A DNA stretch of 64,000 bases from Malacoplasma iowae (GCF_900660615.1 NZ_LR215023.1:1054001-1118000), one strand, 5' to 3'; counted from the first letter of the stretch, positions 21,206 through 32,081 are shown. A program made the numbers and translations. The notes: generated by a model not told the origin, from the letters alone.

Positions 21206-22862
21206 CTACCTCTTTCATAATATGTAAATCCTCAGTATCTCAACTTAAACCTATTTTTTGAGATACATCAACTTTATCAATCACTTCAACATTAATAAGA
21301 GTTCCATCTCAATCACAAATAACTTCTCACATTAACCCTTTATATATAGTTTCAATTACTTTAACTTCAATTAATGCAGTTTTTACTGGAACAACATTAA
21401 AATCTTCTGGTCTTATCATGACATTAACTTTTTCATTTTCTTTGAATTTAGAATAATCATTATCGTTTGAAAGTTTAAATTTTTTGTTGTTAATTTTAAC
21501 ATGATTATCACCACAAAAAGTTCCAGAAAAGATATTTGCTTTACCAATAAATTTTGCAACTCAATTATTGGCTGGTGAATCATAAATTTCAATTGGACTA
21601 CCAACTTGTTCAATATTCCCATTTGACATTACAACAACTTTATCAGAAAGTGTTAAAGCTTCTTCTTGATCATGTGTTACAAGAATAAATGTAATTCCAA
21701 ATTCTTTGTGCAATCTTTTTAACTCATGTTGCATTTGTTTTCTAACTTGAGCATCCAAAGCACTAAGTGGTTCATCCAATAGTAAAATATCAGGTTTAAC
21801 TATCAAAGCTCTAGCAAGAGCAACACGTTGTTGCATCCCACCAGATAATTCGTTTGGATATTTTTTATTTTTACCTTTAAGACCAACTTTTGCAATCATA
21901 TCATTGATCTCTTTTTGCATTTCTTCTTTTGTTAGTTTTCTAGATAATTTTGTCTTAACAAATCAATCTTTTTCTTCAAGTGCAAAATTTTCTCAATAAG
22001 AATTTCAATAATCTAAATCATTGTACTTATAATCAATGTTATCTATTTTTCTTTTCAAAACAACATTTAATCTATAATTTCTTTCATATCTTAAATAACT
22101 TGAAATTAATTGATTATTTTCATTATTTAATTTATATTCGATATATTTATCTGACCCAAAAAAATTTAACAAATTGTTAATAAACTCACAAAATCTAATT
22201 TTTAAGGGAATAGATAATAATAAACTCTTATTGTTTTTTTCTTCAAAATCATCTTTTATTTTTTGAATTTGATTATCATATTCTTCATCTGTCATTTCAT
22301 AGATTGCTTTTAAAAAAGGTTTTTCATCTATTTTTTTAAGTAATTTTTCTTTTTCTTTTAAAAGTGAATTTTTTGTCTTAGCTAAATCTTTAATTTTTTC
22401 ATTTGCTTTCTTTTTACAGTCTTCAAAATATTTGTCACATTGCTTCATTAAATTTTTTAATCTATTAATTTCTGTTCTATCCTCTTTTGAAAGATTTTGG
22501 TTTTCATTTAACTCTTCCATTGTTTTTAAAGGAATTCTATTTTCTTTCAAACCATATGCAATATTTTTTTCTACATTCATGTTTGGAAAAAGAGCATAGT
22601 CTTGAAAAACTGTTGCAGTTGGCCTTCTTTGAACTGGCAAATCTTTTATATCTATATTTCTAACAAGAATTTTCCCAGATGTTGGTTGCTCAAAACCGCC
22701 AAGCATTTTTAAAAGAGTTGTTTTACCACATCCTGATGGACCAAGAATGGTAACAAATTCACCTTTATTTATATTTAAATTAATCCCATTAACAGCAACA
22801 TGTTGATCATCATAAACCTTTTTTATATTTTTAATTTGAATAAATGCTTTTTCATTTTTCAA
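21192..22862 (-). CDS. potA: Polyamine ABC transporter ATPase PotA with long insertion
   Basis: This 556-residue ATPase powers PotBCD. Walker A is GPSGCGKTT (residues 41-49), the Q-loop is [16 protein letters not shown], the signature is LSGGMQQR (339 onward), Walker B is ILLLDEP (Asp363) and the switch is THDQEEA. About 190 residues of Lys/Glu-rich, partly coiled-coil sequence separate the Q-loop region from the signature, within the helical subdomain. The M. genitalium homologue has a similar total length, so the insertion is a lineage trait, not an error. A C-terminal TOBE-type domain follows. This is the first gene of the pot operon. Confidence 0.94.
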
Positions 22863-22892
22863 CTCTATTCACCATATTTACCTTTACAAAAA

Positions 22893-24467
22893 TTATTTTA
22901 AAAAATGTTGAATGATAAATTTGTTAACTTCGTCAAAAATAGTTTGGTTATTTTCCAATAGTTGTCTTGCATCAATTTTTAAAATGTTATCAGAAAGTTG
23001 TTTTTTAATTATTTTTTCATAATTAAAATCTTCGTCATTTTTTAAACTTAATCTTAAAACATTGTTTTCAAAACATACATTTAAGCTTTTAAGATTTGCT
23101 TCTTCTGGAATTCTATCAAGCCCAAAAATATTTACTGAAGTAACATCTTTTAGTTCTTCTAAATAACTAGTGTTATCACTTAAATTTACAAATTCTATAT
23201 TTTCATTTGAAAACATTGAATTATTCAAAAAGTAAGAATAATTACTTTTGTTTGTTGATAAAAATATATTTTTATCATTTAATCTGTTTATTAATACAGA
23301 TATATTAGGATTGTTGTTTATGCTAGAAACTAATAATCCTCTAATACATACTAACTGGGTCAGACTAAAAATATTTTTTGATAAATACTTATCTTTGTTT
23401 TTACAAAATTTAATATTATTACCAGAATCTGAAATCAATAAAACTTTTTCATTAATAAAAAAGTGTTTGAACATATTTTGCATATCTCACATAGAAAGAT
23501 GTGACAAAATAGCAATATTATTTTGATTAATTAAAAAATTTCAAAAAGCTTCATATTTATTAAATTCTGATTGATTGATATTAAAATATTTAATTCCTGT
23601 AAAATCAATTAATAAAGTTTTTTCTTTATCAAAATTAAAGTTAATATTTTTTACATAATCTAATGCTTTTTTAACACCTTTTTTATTTTTTATTTGTTTA
23701 TTGGCCCAAGAGTATAAAGTTTTATTTTTGTTGCCTAAACATATTTTGTGGCCAGCTTTTTTAAACATAGAAATATCATTTCCAGAATCTCCTATGGCTA
23801 CAAATTTAAGAGGGTTTATTTTTTCAAGATTACTTAAAAAATCCAAACCATCCCCCTTACTTGCATTAAGACCAGTTATTTCAATGCAGTGCCTTGAAGT
23901 TAGAGAAACAGTTAAGTCTTTTTCAAAATTATTTTTAAGTAGTTGTCCAAAATCAGTAAATTTTTTGTGTGAAAATAATCCAAAATTAAAAACTAATATT
24001 TTATAAATTTCATCATCATTTGACATTTCTTTTAGATCTACTATCTTTCCATAATTAAATTTATTCATAAGTCATTTTAAATTAATCTTATGAGTATAAA
24101 TTTTTCTATTTTCAATTCCTTTTTTTGAATAAATTCATAAAGCAAAATTATTATCTTTTATTAAATTTACCAATTGACTAAAAATATTTGAATCTATAAG
24201 AGATTCATATATTATTTTGTTTTCAATTAAATTAAAAATTAAAGAACCGTTAAGTGAAATTAAGTATTTGTTTTTTAAAGATGTGAATTTTTCAATAGTA
24301 TCGTTGAAAATGGTGGCAGAAACAGGTCATCTTCCTGTACAAATAGCAATTTGATTGCCGTCAATTAAAAATTGTTTTATTCCTTCCAAATTATGTTTTG
24401 AAATTTTGCTACGATGAGATAGCAAAGTCCCATCAAGGTCAATCAAAGCTAAAAGTCTGTTTTCCAT
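22893..24467 (-). CDS. Cof-type HAD phosphatase with degenerate second HAD domain
   Basis: This 524-residue protein is about twice the usual Cof length. The first half is a normal Cof hydrolase: LIDLDGTLL (D10, D12), ICTGR, Lys in NASKGDGL and GDSGNDISMF. The second half begins again at residue 283 with LLIDFTGIKYF, then NFLINQNNIAILSH, and LLISDSGNNIKF. These mirror the first-half order, but the acid/base Asp is Thr290 and other catalytic residues are gone. It looks like a tandem duplication whose second copy became a pseudo-enzyme or regulatory part. Substrate is unknown (sugar or nucleotide phosphates are usual for Cof). Its stop is 30 bp from potA, so it may lead the pot operon. Confidence 0.87.
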
Positions 24468-24509
24468 TTTCACTTCCAATCTATTTAAAAACTAATAATA
24501 GTATACAAA

Positions 24510-24570
24510 AAAAACCTAAAAAAACAATTAAATTTTTAAAAAAATAAAATTATTGATTTTTTAGGTTTTT
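24510..24570. repeat. 61-bp target duplication of IS copy 3 (partner 25733-25793)
   Basis: The 61-bp inverted repeat (arms AAAAACCTAAAAAA and TTTTTTAGGTTTTT) stands on each side of IS copy 3. It lies between the convergent or tandem ends of trmB and the start of the HAD gene and would act as the trmB terminator. It is the longest of the four duplications. Confidence 0.92.
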
Positions 24571-25732
24571 GCTCGATTGACATGTGAAGTGCAACACTCA
24601 AAAAAGAGTGTGCACTTCATTTGTTTTGTTTGTAAGTGTTCACTAATAAAAAGATAATGAATATTAGGAGTGCTTATGAAAACTTATAAACATTTAACAA
24701 AAGAAGAAAGATGCTTAATTTATTTTCTTTGAAATAAAGAAAAATATTCTATGAATAAGATTGCAAAAATCTTAAATAAAAACAAATCAACAATATCAAG
24801 AGAATTAAAAAGAAACACATCTTCAACAGGGATTTATTATTCATCAACTGCTCACAAAAAATACATTAGAAGAAAATCAAATTGTCATATGTTTTTTATG
24901 TTGAAGTACAAAAACTTCACAGATCTTTTTATTCAAAAATTTAATCCTAAATCTCATGGTGTAGAAGCTACAATTTTTTGAATAAAAGAAAACTATCCGT
25001 TAGTTAAAGTTCCAAGTGCTAGGCAAGTATTTAGATGAATCAATAGCAAGATTTGAAAGATACAAAGAAGAGATTGTTTAAGAAGAAAATATGTTAAAGG
25101 AAAAAGAAGAAAAATAGGTATATTTTCTAAAATTGATGGAAAATACTGCATTCCTTATAGTCTAAGACCAGAAAAGATAAACAATAGAAAAGAATTTGGA
25201 CATTGAGAAGCTGATCTAATAGTTAGTAAAAGGCAAAGTGGTTATTACCACTTATTGACATTAGTGGAAAGAAAAACAAGGTTGGCAATTATTAGAAAAA
25301 TAAAAGGGAAGAACGCTAGATCAATGATGGCTAAAATGTATACCATTATTCGAGATGAAAAACTCCCAATAAAAAGCATCACTGTTGATAATGGGTTAGA
25401 GTTTCAAATGATGGGAATAACTGCAAAACAATTCAACTTTAAAGTTTATTATTGCCAACCTTATTCTTCATTCCAAAGAGGGTCCAACGAGAACATAAAT
25501 GGGATAGTTAGAAGATGATATAAAAAAGGAACTGACTTCAGTTTAGTAAGTGAAGATAAAATAAAAACTCTTGAATGAAAAGTAAACAACATCCCAAGAA
25601 AAATGTTTGGTTATAAAACAGCTTACCAAATGTATCAAGAAAATATTTAAAACAAAAAAACTCTCAACTTATATTTCAAAGTCGAGAGTTTAATGTAACA
25701 TTGAAGTGTTGCACTTCACATGTCAGTTAGGG
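24571..25732 (+). mobile_element. IS30-family element, copy 3
   Basis: The element is 1162 bp and appears identical to copy 2, including the CTCGATTGAC left end and the extra A after the transposase gene. This indicates very recent transposition from one to the other or from a common source. It is inserted in the intergenic hairpin upstream of the HAD gene. Confidence 0.93.
24676..25650 (+). CDS. IS30-family transposase, copy 3
   Basis: This is a full-length 324-residue transposase, the same as that of copy 2 by eye. The helix-turn-helix and the DDE residues (GHWEAD, TVDNG, SNENING) are intact. It starts at ATG behind AGGAGTGCTT and ends at TAA before the internal hairpin of the element. Confidence 0.95.
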
Positions 25733-25802
25733 AAAAACCTAAAAAAACAATTAAATTTTTAAAAAAATAAAATTATTGATTTTTTAGGTTTTTTATATAA
25801 AT

Positions 25803-26453
25803 TTATATTTTTGAAAAAACAATTTTTTTTATTGTTTTTCCAGCTGAATGTCACTTTCTTTCATATTCGGTTGGGACATTAAATTTGATTTCTTCTTTAT
25901 CACTATATAAATCATATGATAAGTAATGAATATTCATATTATTACTTTTTACAACATCTACAGTATAGTCAAATAAAATGTCATTGTCAGTTTTAAATTC
26001 TATAACCCCACCATCTTTTAAAATATTAAAAAAAATATTTAAAAAACTTATATTTGTTAGTCGATTTTTTTCATGTTGTTTTTTAGGTCATGGGTCAGAA
26101 AAATTTAAATAAATTTTATCAACTTCGCCCTTTCCAAAAACTGAGTTTAATTCTTTTGCATCTGTTGATATTATTTTTAAATTATTTCTCATTTCCTTAT
26201 TCACTTTTGATAATGCTTTATATAAAACTGTTGGAAATTTATCTATGGCAACATAGTTTATATTTTCATTGTTTTTTGACAAAGAATTAATAAAATCACC
26301 TTTACCACAACCGATTTCAATATGTATTTCATTATTATTTTTAAAAACTTGTTTTTTTCAATTATTAATATATTCAAGATGATTAATTATAAAAACATTA
26401 GTGTCATTAAAAAGTTTCTCTTCGTATTTTCTATTTCTTCTAAGTCTACCCAT
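25803..26453 (-). CDS. trmB: tRNA (guanine-N7-)-methyltransferase
   Basis: This 216-residue SAM-dependent enzyme methylates G46 of tRNAs. IEIGCGKGDF is the SAM-binding motif I. FSDPWPKKQHEKNRL is the family signature. TEYERKW near the C-terminus completes the active site. The start ATG encodes MGRLRRNRKYEE, typical of the family's basic N-terminus. Trp codons are TGA. Its terminator hairpin has been duplicated by IS copy 3. Confidence 0.95.
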
Positions 26454-26557
26454 AACATGTAAAATTTTATAATAAAAAAAATTTATTGATATTTTTTTTA
26501 TTTAAGATTAATATAATTTAATATAAAAACAAAATTATTATTTACGGACGTATAAAA

Positions 26558-27520
26558 ATGCAAATAATGACCACAGTCAAACAAAAAACTAAAGATGCCT
26601 TTCGAGGTAGTAGAGCTTTATTTTATTTAATTAATACAACTTATTGAAATGGAATTTTTGGGCCATTTTTTTCTTTTGTATTTCCAATTATTTTTATAAC
26701 TATACTTGGTAACATGTTAGGTTATGACCAAATCCTTGGTGGAAGTTTAATTGTACCATCAATGTCTGTTGCAATGTGTTCAATGCCTCAAGCAATTTTT
26801 GAATTTAAAAAATCTTCGCTACTAAAAAGGATTGGTGTTACTCCAATAAAACCATCTCTTTTTTTATTCATTAGTAGTTTATATTATTTTGTCGCAATGT
26901 TCATCTCCATATTTTGATGCATATTATTTTCAATGTTAATTTTTGGAATAAATTATTGGGGTTCTGGAAAAGAAATTTTTTCCATTGCAAGTAGTACAAA
27001 AATATATGCAATGAATTTTAAAGATACACTAAATAATGTAAATTGATTTGGGTTTATTTGGGGACAAACATTTTCAATTATTATTGGTATAAGTATTGGT
27101 ATATTTTTGGTTTCAATTGGTAGATCAACTATAAGCATACAAACAACAGGTATCTCTATATTAATAACATCAATGTTTTTAGCAGTAACTGTTATACCAC
27201 TAGGTTTAGTTAGAGAAGAAGAGGGTTTTTGATATGCAGGGTATGTATTATCACCTTTTAAAGGTGCATCAAATATGGTACTTGAATCTTGATATGGTAA
27301 CTTTAAAGGTATTGATAGTTCAACACAAACAATGATGTTTGAAAAATCTAATATTTTTAATTTTGATCAAAACTTTACATTCATTAATATAAAAAATCCA
27401 ACAACACAATTAATAGTTCTTAAAAAAGCTGAAAAAATTGTTTCAATGTTTAGTGTTTTTTTATGAATAGCTTTATTTTCGGGATTAGCAATTTGAAAAT
27501 TTAAATGAAATGTGAGGTAA
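26558..27520 (+). CDS. ABC-2-type transporter permease
   Basis: This 320-residue protein has about six hydrophobic helices (for example FFSFVFPIIFITILGN, SLYYFVAMFISIFW and ISILITSMFLAVTVIPLGL). The arrangement, with a coupled ATPase starting four bases after its stop, fits an ABC-2 exporter permease. The substrate is unknown; drugs, lipids or peptides are all possible. A TATAAT-rich leader lies upstream at about 26510-26525. Confidence 0.82.
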
Positions 27521-27523
27521 ACA

Positions 27524-28375
27524 ATGTTTGGTTTTAATAAAAAAATAGGCAAAATTAAATATGATATTGAAAAAATAACTGATCAATCAATCATTAAATC
27601 TCTAAAAGAAAATGAAAATACAAATATGTCAGATGAAGTTATAATCAATGAAAATAAAGATGATAAAAAGTTATTAATAGAAGTTAAAAACTTAACTAAA
27701 GTTTTTGGACACAAAGAAAACAAAGTAACAGCTATTAATGGTGTGAATTTAAATATATATCAAAACCAAAACATTGCTTTGCTTGGTGGCAATGGTGCTG
27801 GCAAAACAACTTTTGTTGAAATACTATCTGGTTTAAACAAACAAACAAGTGGAGAAATAAAATATCATTTTGAAGATAATTATAATTTTAAAGAATATAT
27901 AGGAATCCAATTTCAAGATAGTTCATATCCTGTTGGTATTAAAGTTAGACAAGTAATAAAGTTCATTACAAAAATTTCAAAAATAGCAATTAATAAAGAC
28001 ACTTTAAATGCAATGCTTTGCATCTTTGGAATAGATGAATTTTATAATAAAAAAGCTTCTAGTTTATCAGGTGGACAACAACAAAGATTAAATTGTTTAT
28101 TAGCGATTTTAAACAAACCTAAATTTATAATACTTGATGAACTTTCAACAGGTTTAGATGTAACAATAAGAAATAAAATAAAAACATTTATAAAAGAATA
28201 TGCAAAAGAAAACAATATTACAATATTGATCGTTTCTCATGACATGGATGAAGTGGATTATATAGCAGATAGAATTGTAATTATGAAAAAAGGTGTAGTA
28301 TATCTTGATATGGATAAAAAAGATGTAATAAAAAAATACAAAACACTTAATAACTGTATTAGCAACTATATTTAA
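27524..28375 (+). CDS. ABC transporter ATP-binding protein
   Basis: This 283-residue ATPase is the partner of the preceding permease. A non-conserved N-terminal stretch of about 45 residues precedes the domain. Walker A is GGNGAGKTT, the signature is LSGGQQQR, Walker B is FIILDELSTGLD, and the switch His is in VSHDMDE. In Walker B the catalytic Glu is followed by Leu-Ser rather than the common Pro-Thr/Ser. The gene end overlaps the convergent coaX-like stop by four bases. Confidence 0.92.
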   Translation: MFGFNKKIGKIKYDIEKITDQSIIKSLKENENTNMSDEVIINENKDDKKLLIEVKNLTKVFGHKENKVTAINGVNLNIYQNQNIALLGGNGAGKTTFVEILSGLNKQTSGEIKYHFEDNYNFKEYIGIQFQDSSYPVGIKVRQVIKFITKISKIAINKDTLNAMLCIFGIDEFYNKKASSLSGGQQQRLNCLLAILNKPKFIILDELSTGLDVTIRNKIKTFIKEYAKENNITILIVSHDMDEVDYIADRIVIMKKGVVYLDMDKKDVIKKYKTLNNCISNYI

Positions 28376-29148
28376 TTAGTTGCTTTTTTATTTGTGTTTA
28401 AAAAGAAAATGTTTGCAAAACCAATAATAATTGCATTTTCATCAATTATATAATCAAAATCAGAAATAATATCATGGCACTCGCCACCTGAAATAATACA
28501 TGCCATTGTTTGATTTTCAACTTTAAGTTTTGCTTGTTTATAAAAACTATTCACAAATCCAGATCTAATATTATTAACTCCACTTTCTAAAGCTTTAATG
28601 GTGTTATCACCAAAAAAAGTTAATTCTTTTTTGTTTAAATTAATGACATCAATCATATGAACACGATTAATAAATTCATCAAATGAAGTACCAATTCCTG
28701 GAGCTATACTAGCTCCTAAAAATTCATTTTCTATTAACAAAACAGCAAATATTGCTGTGCCAAAAGAAAAACCAACAGCATTTTTATTTTTCAAACTACA
28801 ATATTCAGATAAAGCTAATAAATCTTGACCAATTGTTTTTTTGTTTGGCAAATTAAATTTAAAACTAACTTTTACATTTTCTTGGTCTATTAAAAAAGGT
28901 GTTACATTAAAAATTTTTTTTATTAAACAAAAAAATTTATTAGTTATATGAGAAACAACAGAACCAATTATAGCTCCATCAATATTAATATTTTCTGATA
29001 GTGATAATAATTTTTTTGAAATAAATCTTTTTGAAATTTTCTCTGTGGTTTTAAACATTAATTTATTTAAAACATTTAAATTGCTATTAACAATTGCTAT
29101 TTTTATATATGAATTTCCAATGTCAACAACAATTATATTAGATACCAT
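28372..29148 (-). CDS. coaX: Type III pantothenate kinase homologue (divergent)
   Basis: This 258-residue ASKHA-fold protein would phosphorylate pantothenate, the first step to coenzyme A. VVDIGNSYIKIAIV (Asp9) is the P-loop-like motif and LGASIAPGI matches the family G-G/A-x-I-x-PG block. Two usual residues differ: the G-x-D-R motif reads GQDL (residues 107-110), and the Asp of D-x-GTA is Ser128 in FSFGTA. Loss of that Asp could impair catalysis. A non-catalytic role or a changed mechanism cannot be excluded. It overlaps the convergent ABC ATPase stop. Confidence 0.78.
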   Translation of the reverse strand: MVSNIIVVDIGNSYIKIAIVNSNLNVLNKLMFKTTEKISKRFISKKLLSLSENINIDGAIIGSVVSHITNKFFCLIKKIFNVTPFLIDQENVKVSFKFNLPNKKTIGQDLLALSEYCSLKNKNAVGFSFGTAIFAVLLIENEFLGASIAPGIGTSFDEFINRVHMIDVINLNKKELTFFGDNTIKALESGVNNIRSGFVNSFYKQAKLKVENQTMACIISGGECHDIISDFDYIIDENAIIIGFANIFFLNTNKKATN

Positions 29149-29203
29149 AATACACCTACAAAGCTTTAAAATATATGTTTTAATTCATGGTTTTAATTAT
29201 AAT

Positions 29204-29284
29204 AAATTAAATAATGTTATTAGTAAAAATAAATTAAATAATTTTATTGTTAATAATAAATTAAATAATGTTATTAATAAAAAT
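29204..29284. repeat. Three tandem 27-bp repeats
   Basis: Three head-to-tail 27-bp units (29204-29230, 29231-29257, 29258-29284) begin AAATTAAATAAT and differ at a few positions. They fill the region between the divergent coaX-like gene and the SemiSWEET-like gene, upstream of a TATACT box. They could vary in number by slippage and change promoter spacing. Confidence 0.85.
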
Positions 29285-29346
29285 AAATCTTTTTGAAAAA
29301 ATAATATTTGTTATTCATATATACTTATTTTAGTTAAGGAGACAAT

Positions 29347-29748
29347 ATGTTAACAGCAAGCGATATAGTTATAACTATCATTGGATATTTAGGCGCTGTA
29401 GGTATTGCCATTTTTAGTATGCCTGAAGTGTTTAATGTCATAAGAAAGAAAAAAACAAATCATATTAATATGGCTTTATTTTTGATATTGATGATTAGTT
29501 CTTTCTGCTTTGTGATTAGTGGATTTTATAACATTGCAAAAGATATTAGTTCTGGAGTTGATGCAATTAAATGGTCATTTGCATTGGCTGTTGCAATTGC
29601 AAATGTAATGTCTGGTTTATCTGCTGGAATTGTTGTATTTGTAAAAACTTACAACATAATTATGGGTAAAAAAAATAAAATGACAGAAGAAGAATATGGA
29701 AACTACAGGGCAAATAAAAAAAGCCAAGAAATAACAAAAACTAATTAA
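29347..29748 (+). CDS. PQ-loop / SemiSWEET-like membrane protein
   Basis: This 133-residue protein has three hydrophobic helices, the size of a SemiSWEET half-transporter. The first helix and loop (GYLGAVGIAIFSMPEVFNVI then RKKKTNHINM) resemble a PQ-loop, with Pro-Glu in place of Pro-Gln. A polar C-terminal tail follows. Sugar or amino acid transport is inferred from fold resemblance only. The ATG follows a strong AAGGAGA ribosome site. Confidence 0.72.
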   Translation: MLTASDIVITIIGYLGAVGIAIFSMPEVFNVIRKKKTNHINMALFLILMISSFCFVISGFYNIAKDISSGVDAIKWSFALAVAIANVMSGLSAGIVVFVKTYNIIMGKKNKMTEEEYGNYRANKKSQEITKTN

Positions 29749-29750
29749 AT

Positions 29751-29797
29751 AAAAAACTAGATAAATAAGTTTATTAAACTTTATTGTCTAGTTTTTT
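29751..29797. repeat. 47-bp target duplication of IS copy 4 (partner 30959-31005)
   Basis: The 47-bp inverted repeat has arms AAAAAACTAGA and the near-complement ending CTAGTTTTTT. It is the terminator of the SemiSWEET-like gene, which ends two bases earlier. Identical copies flank the element. Confidence 0.92.
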
Positions 29798-30958
29798 CCC
29801 TAACTGACATGTGAAGTGCAACACTTCAATGTTACATTAAACTCTCGACTTTGAAATATAAGTTGAGAGTTTTTTGTTTTAAATATTTTCTTGATACATT
29901 TGGTAAGCTGTTTTATAACCAAACATTTTTCTTGGGATGTTGTTTACTTTTCATTCAAGAGTTTTTATTTTATCTTCACTTACTAAACTGAAGTCAGTTC
30001 CTTTTTTATATCATCTTCTAACTATCCCATTTATGTTCTCGTTGGACCCTCTTTGGAATGAAGAATAAGGTTGGCAATAATAAACTTTAAAGTTGAATTG
30101 TTTTGCAGTTATTCCCATCATTTGAAACTCTAACCCATTATCAACAGTGATGCTTTTTATTGGGAGTTTTTCATCTCGAATAATGGTATACATTTTAGCC
30201 ATCATTGATCTAGCGTTTTTCCCTTTTATTTTTCTAATAATTGCCAACCTTGTTTTTCTTTCTACTAATGTTAATAAGTGGTAATAACCACTTTGCCTTT
30301 TACTAACTATTAGATCAGCTTCTCAATGTCCAAATTCTTTTCTATTGTTTATCTTTTCTGGTCTTAGACTATAAGGAATGCAGTATTTTCCATAAATTTT
30401 AGAAAATATACCTATTTTTCTTCTTTTTTCTTTAACATATTTTCTTCTTAAACAATCTCTTCTTTGTATCTTTCAAATCTTGCTATTGATTCATCTAAAT
30501 ACTTGCCTAGCACTTGGAACTTTAACTAATGGATAGTTTTCTTTTATTCAAAAAATTGTAGCTTCTACACCATGAGATTTAGGATTAAATTTTTGAATAA
30601 AAAGATCTGTGAAGTTTTTGTACTTCAACATAAAAAACATATGACAATTTGATTTTCTTCTAATGTATTTTTTGTGAGCAGATGATGAATAATAAATTCC
30701 TGCTGAAGATGTGTTTCTCTTCAACTCTCTTGATATTGTTGATTTGTTTTTATTTAAGATTTTTGCAATCTTATTCATAGAATATTTTTCTTTATTTCAA
30801 AGAAAATAAATTAAGCATCTTTCTTCTTTTGTTAAATGTTTATAAGTTTTCATAAGCACTCCTAATATTCATTATCTTTTTATTAGTGAACACTTACAAA
30901 CAAAACAAATGAAGTGCACACTCTTTTTCGAGTGTTGCACTTCACATGTCAGTCGAGC
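29798..30958 (-). mobile_element. IS30-family element, copy 4 (inverted)
   Basis: The element is 1161 bp, oriented opposite to the other three. It has the CTCGACTGAC end like copy 1 and several private substitutions. It lies between the SemiSWEET-like gene and the RpiR-type regulator gene, whose stops converge on it. Confidence 0.93.
29879..30853 (-). CDS. IS30-family transposase, copy 4
   Basis: This is a full-length 324-residue transposase. It differs from the other copies by a handful of residues: Ala for Thr in TSSAGIYY, KEKRRK for KGKRRK, and IYGK for IDGK. The DDE residues and helix-turn-helix are unchanged. The reading frame is intact, so it is probably active. It is transcribed leftward toward the SemiSWEET-like gene's terminator. 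Confidence 0.95.
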
Positions 30959-31040
30959 AAAAAACTAGATAAATAAGTTTATTAAACTTTATTGTCTAGT
31001 TTTTTATAATTATTAAAAATAACTTTATTATTTTGAAAAT

Positions 31041-31892
31041 TTATTTTTTATTTTTAGATATTAATTTTAAATATAAATTAAAAATAATAATGCTAATTAA
31101 TGGGTCATAAAAAGTTTTGAAGTGAACTATTCTATCATATTCGTCCAATGTATTTTTATAGTTACCAATTACTATGTTGTTTTCAACATCAGGAAAAATA
31201 CCATCAATTCCAGAAATTGTAAATATAGGAACATTATTTTTCTTAAAGTAATCTAAAACCTTTGTTTCAAATTCATCTAATTTAGAAAAAGCTTTTGTAA
31301 TAATAAAAATTGAATCTTCAGAAATACCAAATTCTTGAATTAATTTAAAACGATAATAACTTTCAATACGATATATCTTTATACCAAGATAGTGACTGAA
31401 AATATCAAAACTGTTAATTGCAAAAATTTGATCTGGTTGATAAACATAAATATTTTTGCAATTAAAAATAGCATCTTGTAATTTTTTGTGAATATTTCAA
31501 TCAACTGTTTTATAGTCCATCATTAATTGCTTACAGTATGATTGAAAATTAAGTTCAGAAAATAAATCAATATCCATGTTATTGTTAGATATTGTTTTAT
31601 CTAAATCTTTATTTAATTGTTTGTTAAAAACAATTAAAGATTTTAGTTCATCGATATAAACACCTGTATAAAATCCTTTCATTTCTGTAGCCGTGTTAAA
31701 ACCTATTTTCTTTGCTAGTCTTTGAATAGTAGTAGCTGAGAATGGCTTATTTTCACAAAAAACGTTTAAATTATGCATCTTAAGAAATTCTTCTGGATTA
31801 TCGTTAATGTAGTCTATTGCAGATAATTCAGAAAAAGAAAATTCACTTTCGTTATAATTCTTAATTAATTTAATATTATTTTTTGTTGTCAT
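31041..31892 (-). CDS. MurR/RpiR-family transcriptional regulator
   Basis: The product has 283 residues. The N-terminal helix-turn-helix domain includes SELSAIDYINDNPEEF and SATTIQRLAKKIGFNTATEMKGF. A C-terminal SIS-type sugar-phosphate-binding domain follows (KNIYVYQPDQIFAINSF and SEDSIFIITKAFSKLDEF). Such regulators usually sense phosphosugars. No sugar operon is adjacent, so the target is unclear. Trp codons include TGA. Confidence 0.8.
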
Positions 31893-32029
31893 AATATTTC
31901 CGTTTACCTTAATAATATTATTATTTTAACAACAAAACATTTAATAACAAAAACGAAATATTTTATTTACTTTTGGTAAAAAATTGAGACTTTACCCACT
32001 TTTTATACAAACAAAACAAAAAAAAGAAT

Positions 32030-32071
32030 ACAAAATAAAATATCTATTTTGACCAAAAACAAAATAGATAT
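32030..32071 (-). terminator. Terminator of the miaB-kinase-rsgA-deoxyribosyltransferase operon
   Basis: A perfect 12-bp stem (32040-32051 with 32060-32071) has an 8-nt loop and is followed on the minus strand by a T-rich run, eleven bases after the last stop. Confidence 0.88.
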
Positions 32072-32081
32072 TAAAAAAATA

